This document shows, piece by piece, positions 54,642 through 63,132 of a DNA stretch of 64,000 nt. The stretch's first letter is position 1, and each line of letters begins with the position of its first letter. The notes beneath the pieces are model-generated. The model was not told the origin of the DNA. It ran no database searches and saw nothing but the letters and a program-made list of their open reading frames with translations. This stretch comes from Pedobacter ginsengisoli (GTDB lineage Bacteria > Bacteroidota > Bacteroidia > Sphingobacteriales > Sphingobacteriaceae): NCBI RefSeq assembly GCF_002736205.1, contig NZ_CP024091.1, forward strand, positions 2,294,001 through 2,358,000, given 5' to 3'. The position numbers were made by a program, and so were the translations under genes.

Positions 54642-56069
54642 CTATAATGGACAAAAGGTTCCCAATTTATTTGTCGCGTCCTTGTGGTATTTAAGGAGAG
54701 TTGCATCAACATCTTGTCGTTCAGATTCAGTTAAAAAATCATTCCACATTGTGGTATCCTTTAGACCATCCCAAGTTAAAGCCCATGCATCGTGGGTGGA
54801 TAAGTTAGGGAATGCAGATTTTAAAGCTGAAATTAGAATTCCTAAATAACCGTCCACCATCTCTTGATGATTTGTTGGCGGTGAATAAGTTCCAGTACTA
54901 GTTTTGTAGTTCTTGATATCCATATAAGAATGGATTACCTCATGATAAACAGTTGAAACTATATATTCTTTTGGACGTTTTAAAAGTTCTGTTTTGTTTA
55001 GTGTAATGCTATCTGTACTGATATTGGGGTAAAATTGTGCATTACCTGCATCACCATTTGCTAATGTATTTGCCTCTGATATGACCAATTTCATATCACT
55101 AAAAGTAGTATTACCATATAACGAGTTCATCATATCTCTTAATGTATTTTTTGCATTAAGAGCCAAATCAACTGCATTTTTTAAACACTGATTAAGTATT
55201 TTATTAACGACTTCCAGCGGAGTATTTCCTCCATAATTACCGCCGCCACCTCCTCCTCCGCCGCCATTTGATGCACTTCCAATTGAACTACCAGAGCCAC
55301 TACCATTTCCAGCACTTCCGGTACCAACTGGTTCGGTGCATGAAAGTTCCTCAATATTAGTGATTGTAACAGTGCAGGTAGAACCAACGCAATATTTATC
55401 ATATGTAATCTTATATGTACAGTTTGCCTTAAATTGATAATTTGGATCAACATAGGAGACTGCCCCTCCTTTTTTATCGGCCGATGCTATTGCTGCACTT
55501 CGTCTGGAATAAATAACCTTTCTGTTTTGATTACTAACAATTTCAACTTTTTTATCAGTTATACTTCCTCGGTCAAACACTGAACTTCTTACAAAGAAAT
55601 AGTTGATATCATATTGTTGTATGGCACCAGAAAATCCGTTAATACTTTTTTTCTGATAATTGGAAATTAGCTTGTTTAAATTATCCTCAACGTCAAAATC
55701 ATACCCATAGAATTCTACGATTTTGCCATCTTCAATTTGATGGTTACCCTCTGTAAATAAAAACACTCTTCTTACGGAAACCGCTCTGTTCTCCAAACGA
55801 TTTTCTATTGTGGGTACCACCAGTATGTTTTTGCCATCCGATTTAACAGTCCAGGAATCCTTCCAGAGTGGCTTTAATTTGATAAAAGCCTTTCCGTTTT
55901 GGGCCGGAAAATTTTTAACATTCCTGCTATGATAAATTTTTGCTGATTCTAATAATGCAGAGGGAACCTCCTGATCGTAGATCACATTTTTAATATCTTT
56001 TCTGCAAGCAAAAACTAAAAGGAGTAGACAAAAGACTAGGCTTAGGCCTAATAAAGAGCGTTTGTTCAT
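54642..56069 (-). CDS. Putative zinc-metallopeptidase lipoprotein with Gly-rich linker
   Basis: 475 residues. Signal peptide ends in a lipobox-like LVFAC (Cys22), so probably surface or periplasmic and lipid-anchored. An N-terminal domain (about 30-240) with beta-rich pattern is followed by a Gly/Ser linker (about 250-285, including nine consecutive Gly) and a C-terminal domain whose YHEVIHSYMD (about 378) is an HExxH zinc site; the helix NHQEMVDGYLG 25 residues later could give the third ligand. No named peptidase family was recognised. First gene of a two-gene unit within the block between the 37-bp repeats. Confidence 0.6.
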   Translation of the reverse strand: MNKRSLLGLSLVFCLLLLVFACRKDIKNVIYDQEVPSALLESAKIYHSRNVKNFPAQNGKAFIKLKPLWKDSWTVKSDGKNILVVPTIENRLENRAVSVRRVFLFTEGNHQIEDGKIVEFYGYDFDVEDNLNKLISNYQKKSINGFSGAIQQYDINYFFVRSSVFDRGSITDKKVEIVSNQNRKVIYSRRSAAIASADKKGGAVSYVDPNYQFKANCTYKITYDKYCVGSTCTVTITNIEELSCTEPVGTGSAGNGSGSGSSIGSASNGGGGGGGGGNYGGNTPLEVVNKILNQCLKNAVDLALNAKNTLRDMMNSLYGNTTFSDMKLVISEANTLANGDAGNAQFYPNISTDSITLNKTELLKRPKEYIVSTVYHEVIHSYMDIKNYKTSTGTYSPPTNHQEMVDGYLGILISALKSAFPNLSTHDAWALTWDGLKDTTMWNDFLTESERQDVDATLLKYHKDATNKLGTFCPL

Positions 56070-56195
56070 AATATTTGGTTTAGATTAACCTAATTTAAAA
56101 ATACTGTTTGTAAAATCCAAGAAAAAATATAAAAACGTTTTAGCTACTATTTGACATTTTGTTTTTTATAGTTCAACAATTAATGTAATCTTTAT

Positions 56196-57737
56196 ATGAT
56201 ACAACCTATCATTCCTGAAACCAATATGCGCGCTCAAAACTTATTTAAGTCAACGAACTATAGATTATTCATCCTTCTGGTTATAATTTTCTATTTGCTG
56301 GTCGCTTACAAAAGTTCAGGATATCATCAGGAAGATGAACACTATCAGCTTATTGAATTTGCAAACTATAAACTTGGTCTTGTTCCTGAGAATCGGTTAG
56401 CCTGGGAGTTTAAGGAGCAAATAAGACCCGGCTTTCAACCAATGATCTGCTTTTATCTTTTAAAAGGTTTTCATTTAGTCGGAATTGATGATGGCTATAT
56501 TATCACATTTTTACTGAGAGCCATTAGTGGTTTGTTTTCAATTTTTGTAATCGGCAAATTTGTTAAAGTATACAAATCAAATTTTGGCACCTCTCTACAG
56601 CCTTGCTTTATTTTTCTTTCCTATGTACTTTGGTTTTTGCCATATATAAATGTCCGGTTTTCTTCAGAAACATGGTCGGGATTGTTTTTTCTACTCACTT
56701 TAACCATTATTGAACAGTTCAAAAACACTGAAGCATTAAAGAAGTATCTTTTTATTGGGATATTGCTTGGTATTTCAATTCTGTTCCGCTATCAATCTGC
56801 CCTCTTAGCAGTGGGCATAATTCTTTGGCTATTACTAATCCATAAATCAAAAATAAAGGACGTTCTAACCAGTGCATTTATAATCTTCATTGTTCTTTGC
56901 CTGGGAATGGTCTTCGATTACTGGTTATACGGAGAATTTACATGTACCATCTACAATTATTTCAATGTAAATCTAATAAAGGGGGTTTCTACCAGTTTCG
57001 GTGTATCGCCATTTTATGAGTACATTTATTATGTTATTACTGCGCCTGGCCCATTTGGGATATTTATACTTCTGGCATTTCTTGTAGTCTCATTTTATGA
57101 TCCTAAGCATATAATTATCTGGGCAATAGTTCCATTCATTTTAATACACTCACTGATCCCACATAAGGAATTAAGATTTTTATTTCCAATAGCCAATGTG
57201 GTTCCATTTCTCATTGTCTATGCTTTTATGATCACCAAAAATAAGCTTAAAGACTCCACATTACTTATTACTAATAAACCTGTAAGTATTATAGTTTTGA
57301 CTTTGCTTCTTACCATAAATTGTACCGGATTGATCGCAATAGCATCTACCGGAGCAGGGACAAAACGAACAGTAGTAACGGAATGGATTCATAGAAAATA
57401 TGGCACTGAAAAACTAAACATTATTATTGTAAATGTGCAAAATCCGTATATGGATTGGGGGCCGCCAAAAAACACTTACTATAGTAGCTCGACGGTGAAT
57501 CTAAATTATGTTAACTCAATATGGCAGGAGGATTTCTTGACGCATAAGAAGAAAGGCTATAAAAATCTATTAGTCATTTCTGATGAAGATATTACCGGAG
57601 AACGTGCTATCAGCCTGTTAAAAAGCTTTCATCTGGTAAAGGTTTATCAGAATATTCCTGATTTCTTAAGCATAGTATATCGTTTTTACGATCCTAGTAT
57701 GAATGATTTGAGGCTTAATGTATATGACTTTCAATAA
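56196..57737 (+). CDS. GT-C membrane glycosyltransferase (Alg9/PIG-B-like)
   Basis: 513 residues with about nine to ten hydrophobic helices. The first loop HQEDEHYQLIEFANYKLG and LAWEFKEQIRPGFQP match the acidic HPDE-type and WEW..R motifs of the GT22 mannosyltransferase group, which use lipid-linked sugars. An internal start MRAQNLF at 56226 would remove ten residues. The 57738 stop of the convergent gene abuts its end. Product and acceptor are unknown; it may build a surface glycan or glycosylate a protein. Confidence 0.7.
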   Translation: MIQPIIPETNMRAQNLFKSTNYRLFILLVIIFYLLVAYKSSGYHQEDEHYQLIEFANYKLGLVPENRLAWEFKEQIRPGFQPMICFYLLKGFHLVGIDDGYIITFLLRAISGLFSIFVIGKFVKVYKSNFGTSLQPCFIFLSYVLWFLPYINVRFSSETWSGLFFLLTLTIIEQFKNTEALKKYLFIGILLGISILFRYQSALLAVGIILWLLLIHKSKIKDVLTSAFIIFIVLCLGMVFDYWLYGEFTCTIYNYFNVNLIKGVSTSFGVSPFYEYIYYVITAPGPFGIFILLAFLVVSFYDPKHIIIWAIVPFILIHSLIPHKELRFLFPIANVVPFLIVYAFMITKNKLKDSTLLITNKPVSIIVLTLLLTINCTGLIAIASTGAGTKRTVVTEWIHRKYGTEKLNIIIVNVQNPYMDWGPPKNTYYSSSTVNLNYVNSIWQEDFLTHKKKGYKNLLVISDEDITGERAISLLKSFHLVKVYQNIPDFLSIVYRFYDPSMNDLRLNVYDFQ

Positions 57738-59335
57738 TTAATCATCCTGTGTGTACAATAAAAACCCAGTTTTATAACTTGTATGATCATAATCTAAAAA
57801 GATTTTTTTATTCTTGGATTCGTCCCATGGGCTAATAGTTTTATAAAAAAGGATTGGTTGCTCAACAAAATATGGCTCATCAATTAAATACTGAATTTGT
57901 CCTGTCTTGTTTGTTCTCAGAAAATCTATTACAGGTTGTTTTGGGAGAAAATGCGCAGTAGTTTCCTTTTGTCTATTTCCAATTTTGAAGTCAACTGCTT
58001 TCAGTGGGAAATTGCCGACAATAAAAATATCGTACCATATAAATTGCATTATAATGAACCCCATAGCTATTGAGGCAACAAAGAAACTGGCCATTTGGGT
58101 TCTGAAAGAAATCCTGTAGGCTATATATAACCCAATCAGGATATAGATTGAAAGATAATATCTAAAAGAACAGCTGATGGTATAAATACAAAATATTCCG
58201 AAATAACAGATTATCCAGTAAATTTCTACTGGTATAATTTCTAATTTCAGATCCTTAGCTAACTGAATTAAAAAGCAAGCCAATACCATGCATCCAACTA
58301 AACTCAGGGCTATTTCTGTTAAGGTTGAGCATTCGTATGAAAAAATCTGTAGAATTATCTTATAGCCCGAAAGTACCTGAAAAAAAGCAATACCATGAAA
58401 TATTGCGAATGCAGAAATCCCAAGGGTGAATATCACAGTTATCATTTTCTTAGGAATGTTTAGGTTAAAACGCCTTACTTTACCGATTAAGAGAAAGTAG
58501 CATTTTGAAGTAAATACCAATAAGAGCAAAGCAGACAAAATTACGTAACCTATCTGACTTGACATTGATTCGAGATAATACCTCATTGATGAAAAAACAA
58601 GAATAAGATTAACACAATTAATGGTTAAAAGAACGGCTAAAGGATTGAGTTGCCCAGATTTGTATCGACCTTCCCATAAAAGAGTCCCCACAAAAACAGA
58701 AATTGGAATACAAGAAAACAAAATATGGTTGTAAGTGCCCAGCAGATTGCTAAACAAGAATAGAAATACCCAAAATGGATTTATTTTAAATGGCTGCCTC
58801 CTGATCCTGAGAAAAGAAGCAAACATTATTGAAAATAGGAATAAAGTGAATGAATTAACTTCCCAGGCCACCCGTGGAGAAAGTACAAAAAGAACAGATT
58901 CGGCTATTATCAGTAAGAAAAGCAGGGAACGAACTCGACTACTTCTGGAACTTACTGAAAAAAACAAGATGATCAGACCAGCCAGGTTTAATGCACCCCC
59001 CCTAATCTTAATTGGAAAACTCCCCTGCCAAATAAATCAAAAGATAATCCAGTAAGTAATGTCTGAAGTATTCCGGTATAGTTATTCATTCCAATAATTT
59101 GGGAAACACCTTCATTTTGAAATTGTACTGCTTTTAGACCAGACCAGGCTTCATCAGCATGAAGACCAGGGAGTACATCCAATTTATATATCCACCAAAA
59201 TCCAAGCGAGCAAAATATAATCCCGCTCAATATCGGGATCACAATACCCATACTGATTAAAGGAATTTTTCTAACTTCTGATTGAACGTTAACCACAGGT
59301 TGTAAAATTGAGAAATAGGAACTCGAATTATTCAA
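57738..59335 (-). pseudogene. GT-C glycosyltransferase, split by a seven-G run
   Basis: Two frames form one protein of about 530 residues. The N-terminal frame (58988-59335) has a transmembrane start and the catalytic first loop VLPGLHADEAWSGLKAVQF, then stops after FQLRLGGVH. The second frame (57738 to beyond 58967) continues as GGALNLAGLIILFFSV and carries ten or so helices and a C-terminal soluble part. The break is the G run (C7 at 58996-59002 on the plus strand): five or eight G would keep the frame. Either a real mutation, a phase-variable tract or a base-calling error. The LHADEA loop suits the GT39/RgtA-like class. Confidence 0.7.
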
Positions 59336-59385
59336 ATATGATAAAAATATATAAATTCATGGTTTGATTTTCAATAACGCTCCGC

Positions 59386-60702
59386 ATGACACAGGATTCT
59401 ACAAGAGGGATTTTTACTTTTTATAAACAATCACCACACAAATATCATTTAGCAATTTTATACCTAAGTGTGCTGATTGTCTATTGGCAAGTTTACAAAT
59501 TTGAATTTTTAATTGGCTGGGACGATCAGTGGTTTATTACCAATCATTATACAGAGAATGGGTTCAGCAGAAAAAATCTCTATGCAATTCTAACTGATTT
59601 CTTCTATGGGCAATATGCTCCAGTAAACCAATATTACTACCTACTTCTTTATAACCTTTTTGGTTACAACCCTAAATATTTTCATGTTAGCAGTGTGTTA
59701 CTTCATCTGGGTAATGCAACTTTGATATACTGGATGATTAAAAAAGTTACTGCTAAAATTTCAGATATTGGGGCTATAAGAACTGGAGAGGTGGCATTTG
59801 TTACTACTTTATTATTTGCAGTCTCCCCGTTTAATTTGGAACCAGTGGCATGGGTTGCTGCATCCAAAGTACTGCTATATTCTCTTTTTTACTTGTTAGC
59901 GATTAGAAGTTACTGTTTATACATCGACACATCAAAATCAACTCACTTCTATCTGGTAATTTTATGGTTTACACTATCGTTTGGCGCAAAGGAACAGGCA
60001 GTCAGCTTACCTATATGTCTTTTACTTTTTGATTACATCTATAAGAGAAACTTTAGGGATCACATGATCTGGTATGAAAAAATACCATTGCTTGTACTTA
60101 CCACATTATTTGGTATTATAACCCTACAATCTCAAGGAGAAATGATATTAGAGAACACCCATTTTTATCCGATTTATCAACGGGTAATATTGGCATTCTA
60201 TACATTAAGTGAATACTTTACCAAAACAATAACACCAATTAATGTCTCTTACCTATATCCATTCCCTTTTCAGGTTGGTGAACCTGTGCCTATATGGATT
60301 TATTTATTTCCCTTCCTCATCGTTTTAACAATTATTTGCCTTTACAAAATCATATTGAAAAAATGGTTGGCTTTTGGGCTATTATTTTTCTTGATTCACA
60401 TAGCGCTAGTACTGAATCTACTGTCACTGGCAAGATTTTCAGTTGTAGCAGATAGGTATGCATATTTGTCTACGATAGGATTATACTTTATTCTGGCTTA
60501 TTCCTTTATCCTATTATACCAAAGCAAATACAGGAAAATAATCATAACCAGTTCTTTCGTTTACCTTTTTGGATTTATGGTTTATTCCTATAATCATGTT
60601 TCAAAATGGCAAAATGTAGGTATAGTAAAGGCAAGAATCAAAAAAGTAATGGAGAGTAGAAAAGATTATCAGAATTGGAAACATAAACAAAACACAAAAT
60701 GA
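59386..60702 (+). CDS. GT-C glycosyltransferase-like membrane protein (TMTC-like)
   Basis: 438 residues, about ten hydrophobic helices. The first loop FLIGWDDQWFITNHY and YAPVNQYYYLLLYNLFGYNPKYFHVSSVLLHLGNA resemble the WDD and R/NP..LxY patterns of the TMTC/DUF1736 group of O-mannosyltransferase-like proteins; further signs are PFNLEPVAWVAASKV, FGAKEQAVSLP and VADRYAYLSTIG. The TPR region seen in animal homologues is missing. Its stop is shared (ATGA) with a 47-residue membrane peptide gene. Confidence 0.75.
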   Translation: MTQDSTRGIFTFYKQSPHKYHLAILYLSVLIVYWQVYKFEFLIGWDDQWFITNHYTENGFSRKNLYAILTDFFYGQYAPVNQYYYLLLYNLFGYNPKYFHVSSVLLHLGNATLIYWMIKKVTAKISDIGAIRTGEVAFVTTLLFAVSPFNLEPVAWVAASKVLLYSLFYLLAIRSYCLYIDTSKSTHFYLVILWFTLSFGAKEQAVSLPICLLLFDYIYKRNFRDHMIWYEKIPLLVLTTLFGIITLQSQGEMILENTHFYPIYQRVILAFYTLSEYFTKTITPINVSYLYPFPFQVGEPVPIWIYLFPFLIVLTIICLYKIILKKWLAFGLLFFLIHIALVLNLLSLARFSVVADRYAYLSTIGLYFILAYSFILLYQSKYRKIIITSSFVYLFGFMVYSYNHVSKWQNVGIVKARIKKVMESRKDYQNWKHKQNTK

Positions 60703-60842
60703 AAGGTTGCTTAAGTCTAAGAGTTTATATTGGGATTTTCTTTTTTATCCTGCTTATGGCAATAAATATATACGTTGCCCTTCATTTCTACTTTCTTGAT
60801 GTGATTGCAGTTAATGACTTTTATTTCTGGCAGGCAAACTAG
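60699..60842 (+). CDS. 47-residue membrane peptide coupled to the GT-C gene
   Basis: ATG at 60699 overlaps the preceding TGA; TAG at 60840-60842. The peptide has a basic start (MKGCLSLRVY) and one long hydrophobic helix (about 10-37), then DFYFWQAN. No homologue recognised. Coupling suggests a partner of the transferase. Confidence 0.55.
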   Translation: MKGCLSLRVYIGIFFFILLMAINIYVALHFYFLDVIAVNDFYFWQAN

Positions 60843-61364
60843 AATTGTCAAGACAATTGAAGAAGGTTTCTATCAATACCATACAAAAAATAATCAACTA
60901 CGATCATTGAAAAAACGACATCACGTTGAACCCTGCTCGTCAATTTTGAATTAAGCTATATTGTCATTGGTAATCAGGCGATTATATGGTAATTTGGAAA
61001 TAGCGAAGAGGGGGCAATCATTTTGGTTTTTCCAAACAGACACCATTATTTTTTATTATGTTGCATCAGTTTGTGTCAAAAGGTATTTTAGTGCAATCCA
61101 AAAAGTAAGCCAAGAGGAAGTACCATTAGATGACATTATCTATCTCTACTATTAGATGGACAAAATAAATTTTAAATATTCATTACTAGTGAATATATAA
61201 GAATGTCTAGTAGATATTTTCACGACAAATGTACGCTATAAATATCTACAGGCAAGATTGGCGTTTATTCACGTTTTTCTAAATCATCCATTTACTTCTT
61301 ATTCTTGTAAATTTCACTGATTATTCTAAAAAGTTCCTGTAGATGTTGCATCATAGATTCTGAG
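60843..61364. other. Gene-poor, decayed stretch at the right edge of the block
   Basis: Palindrome AATTGTC-aa-GACAATT at 60843-60858 follows the small membrane gene. A TTG-started frame 60961-61155 (64 codons, plus strand) has a Gly-Gln-Ser-Phe and TDTIIFYY pattern faintly like a LytTR DNA-binding domain, so it may be a remnant. On the minus strand a 20-codon ORF (61288-61350) ends in IISEIYKNKK. Nothing else is recognisable. Confidence 0.35.
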
Positions 61365-61401
61365 TCTCCGCTCAAAAGGAATCAAAAAGTACAAAAGCCT
61401 G
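61365..61401 (+). repeat. 37-bp direct repeat, right copy
   Basis: Identical to 53639-53675, including six bases of the tRNA-Ser 3' end, but without any tRNA upstream. Confidence 0.85.
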
Positions 61402-61427
61402 CAAATCGTAACGATAGCGGGCTTTTT
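61393..61427 (+). terminator. Orphan terminator copy after the right repeat
   Basis: AAAAGCCTGC (61393-61402) pairs with GCGGGCTTTT (61417-61426), then T. Matches the tRNA-Ser copy 2 terminator but has no gene in front of it. Confidence 0.7.
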
Positions 61428-61615
61428 CGTTTTATATGGTATAAATTTAAGAGTACAAAACCGGTTCAAGTAATAATTCGGGATTTTCAACCATTCTCCA
61501 AAGGTAAAATCAGCTTCATAATAAATAACCCAAGGATTGACTTTCGCTGTAGTGGAATTTTAGGATAAGCATAGAGAAATATTTCTTAAATTTAATATCA
61601 ATAAATATTATAAAA

Positions 61616-62119
61616 ATGATGAAACAAGCATTAATCGGTGAATTCATGCATGAAGCAGAAAACACCAGAAAGTTATTATCAATGATTCCGGACAGTGCAT
61701 TAGAATACCGTCCACAACCACATCTTTGGTCAGTAGGTCAGTTAGCTTCGCATATTGCCGAAGTATACAACTGGTATCAACCTACATTTGCCCAGGATGA
61801 ATTTGATATGGGGTCTTATAAATATGACAAGGGTGATATCAGCAAGGCCTCGAACATCCTGAAAAAGTTTGAAGAAAATGTTGCAAATGCAAAGACTATA
61901 ATAGAAAGTTCTGATGAATCAAAATATATGAATACCTGGACGATGTCTGCCGGTGGTACCCCTCTTATGCCGCCAATGCCGAAAATACAGGTTATCAGGG
62001 GATTTCTCTATAATCATTTATATCATCATCGCGGAGAACTTATCGCACACCTCAGAGCAACGGGAAATAAAGTGCCGTCTTTGTATGGTCCTAATTATGA
62101 AGAGTCTCAACGCTCCTAA
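61616..62119 (+). CDS. DinB-family protein
   Basis: 167-residue four-helix-bundle protein of the DinB/YfiT type, often metal-binding thiol-dependent transferases. Expected His positions are present: LASHIAEVYNW near 45 and NHLYHHRGELIAHLRA near 135-150. Two adjacent ATG codons open the gene. Function uncertain. First gene right of the block. Confidence 0.85.
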   Translation: MMKQALIGEFMHEAENTRKLLSMIPDSALEYRPQPHLWSVGQLASHIAEVYNWYQPTFAQDEFDMGSYKYDKGDISKASNILKKFEENVANAKTIIESSDESKYMNTWTMSAGGTPLMPPMPKIQVIRGFLYNHLYHHRGELIAHLRATGNKVPSLYGPNYEESQRS

Positions 62120-62185
62120 ACTTTGTAAAACAAGACGGTAAATAGTAGCTCTTTCATTCAGTTTATCCGCCAGATCTTTCAATCC

Positions 62186-62229
62186 AACGCTACAATAGTT
62201 TTGTTTAGTAAAAAAACTATTGTAGCGTT
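62186..62229. repeat. Perfect 17-bp inverted repeat without T run
   Basis: Arms AACGCTACAATAGTTTT (62186-62202) and AAAACTATTGTAGCGTT (62213-62229). No T tract follows on either strand, so it is not a typical terminator; it is 67 bases past the dinB stop. The gap 62120-62569 also holds the palindrome at 62364. Confidence 0.65.
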
Positions 62230-62363
62230 ACATCAAACTCTTTTAATTTCCTTGTGTTTCCACAACACTAACATTTCAACCAAGTAGATGATATGATGGA
62301 GATTCAGCCAATTCTTTTTATTAATGTTACCACCTCCACCTATTCGAAAACTATAGTAGCCAA

Positions 62364-62381
62364 TCACGTAAAATTACGTGA
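62364..62381. promoter_or_regulatory. Palindrome TCACGTAA-aa-TTACGTGA
   Basis: 8-2-8 operator-like palindrome about 190 bases before the HTH gene. Binding protein unknown. Confidence 0.45.
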
Positions 62382-62569
62382 GTTTACCTTAAAAATATCC
62401 GTATTTCCCCTCTAGGCCACCGTTTCTTGAACAATTATCTTCGTTATAAGGGAACACCTAATCCAATTCTACTCTGTTGACAGCGAAATGATGCCGAAAC
62501 ATCTTTTCGCTGATGTGTACTATGATTTTGAGTTCCTTAACTATTTAACCAAGATTATCTGATCTAGCC

Positions 62570-62956
62570 ATGAAAAATATGGAATACAATGCCGGAGAGA
62601 TCGTTGAATTGGCAATTCGACGACAAGAGTTTAGCATTAGTGAGCTATCCAGACGTTTACATGTAAACAGACGCACACTGTACAATTGGTTTACAAAAAA
62701 AGACCTTCACCCTGAGCTGATCTTACAAATCGGTAAGGTGATAAATTATAACTTTTATCCCGACTTCGAAATCGGCTTCTTTGGTTTATGCCATGAGGAA
62801 GAGTTAAAAAGTAACACCCGAAACACCCAGAAAATACCCGAAGACCTGGTATTTTACTGGATGGGCAAGTATATAAATTTACTGGAGGAGTATAAAGGGC
62901 TATTAAGAAAACGTAATTCTCAAAAAGCCGATTCTTATACTGTTGCAGGTGAGTAG
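62570..62956 (+). CDS. Small HTH DNA-binding protein
   Basis: 128 residues. An N-terminal helix-turn-helix is clear (about 8-45, GEIVELAIRRQEFSISELSRRLHVNRRTLYNWFTKKDLHP), similar to Xre/Fis-like repressors, followed by a helical C-terminus (VFYWMGKYINLLEEYKGLLRKR) that could dimerise. A second ATG three codons in is an equal start. Alone between two long gaps with palindromes, so it may bind them; this is a guess. Confidence 0.7.
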   Translation: MKNMEYNAGEIVELAIRRQEFSISELSRRLHVNRRTLYNWFTKKDLHPELILQIGKVINYNFYPDFEIGFFGLCHEEELKSNTRNTQKIPEDLVFYWMGKYINLLEEYKGLLRKRNSQKADSYTVAGE

Positions 62957-63132
62957 TTTATTGGGCCATAAACCCCTATAATCAAGACAATTACTCGCAA
63001 TAAATTACCAAGAAAATAATTATGGTATTTATTAATAAAAACTATATATTTACTTTATAGTCACTAAAATATTACAATGTAATGCTTTTTTGACGAACAC
63101 TAAACCAAACCAACTAACCAAATAAAATTCTT

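Noticed and set aside
61355..61400. A third tRNA-Ser copy at the right repeat
   Set aside because: Only the last six bases of the tRNA are present; no anticodon or T arm sequence lies upstream.
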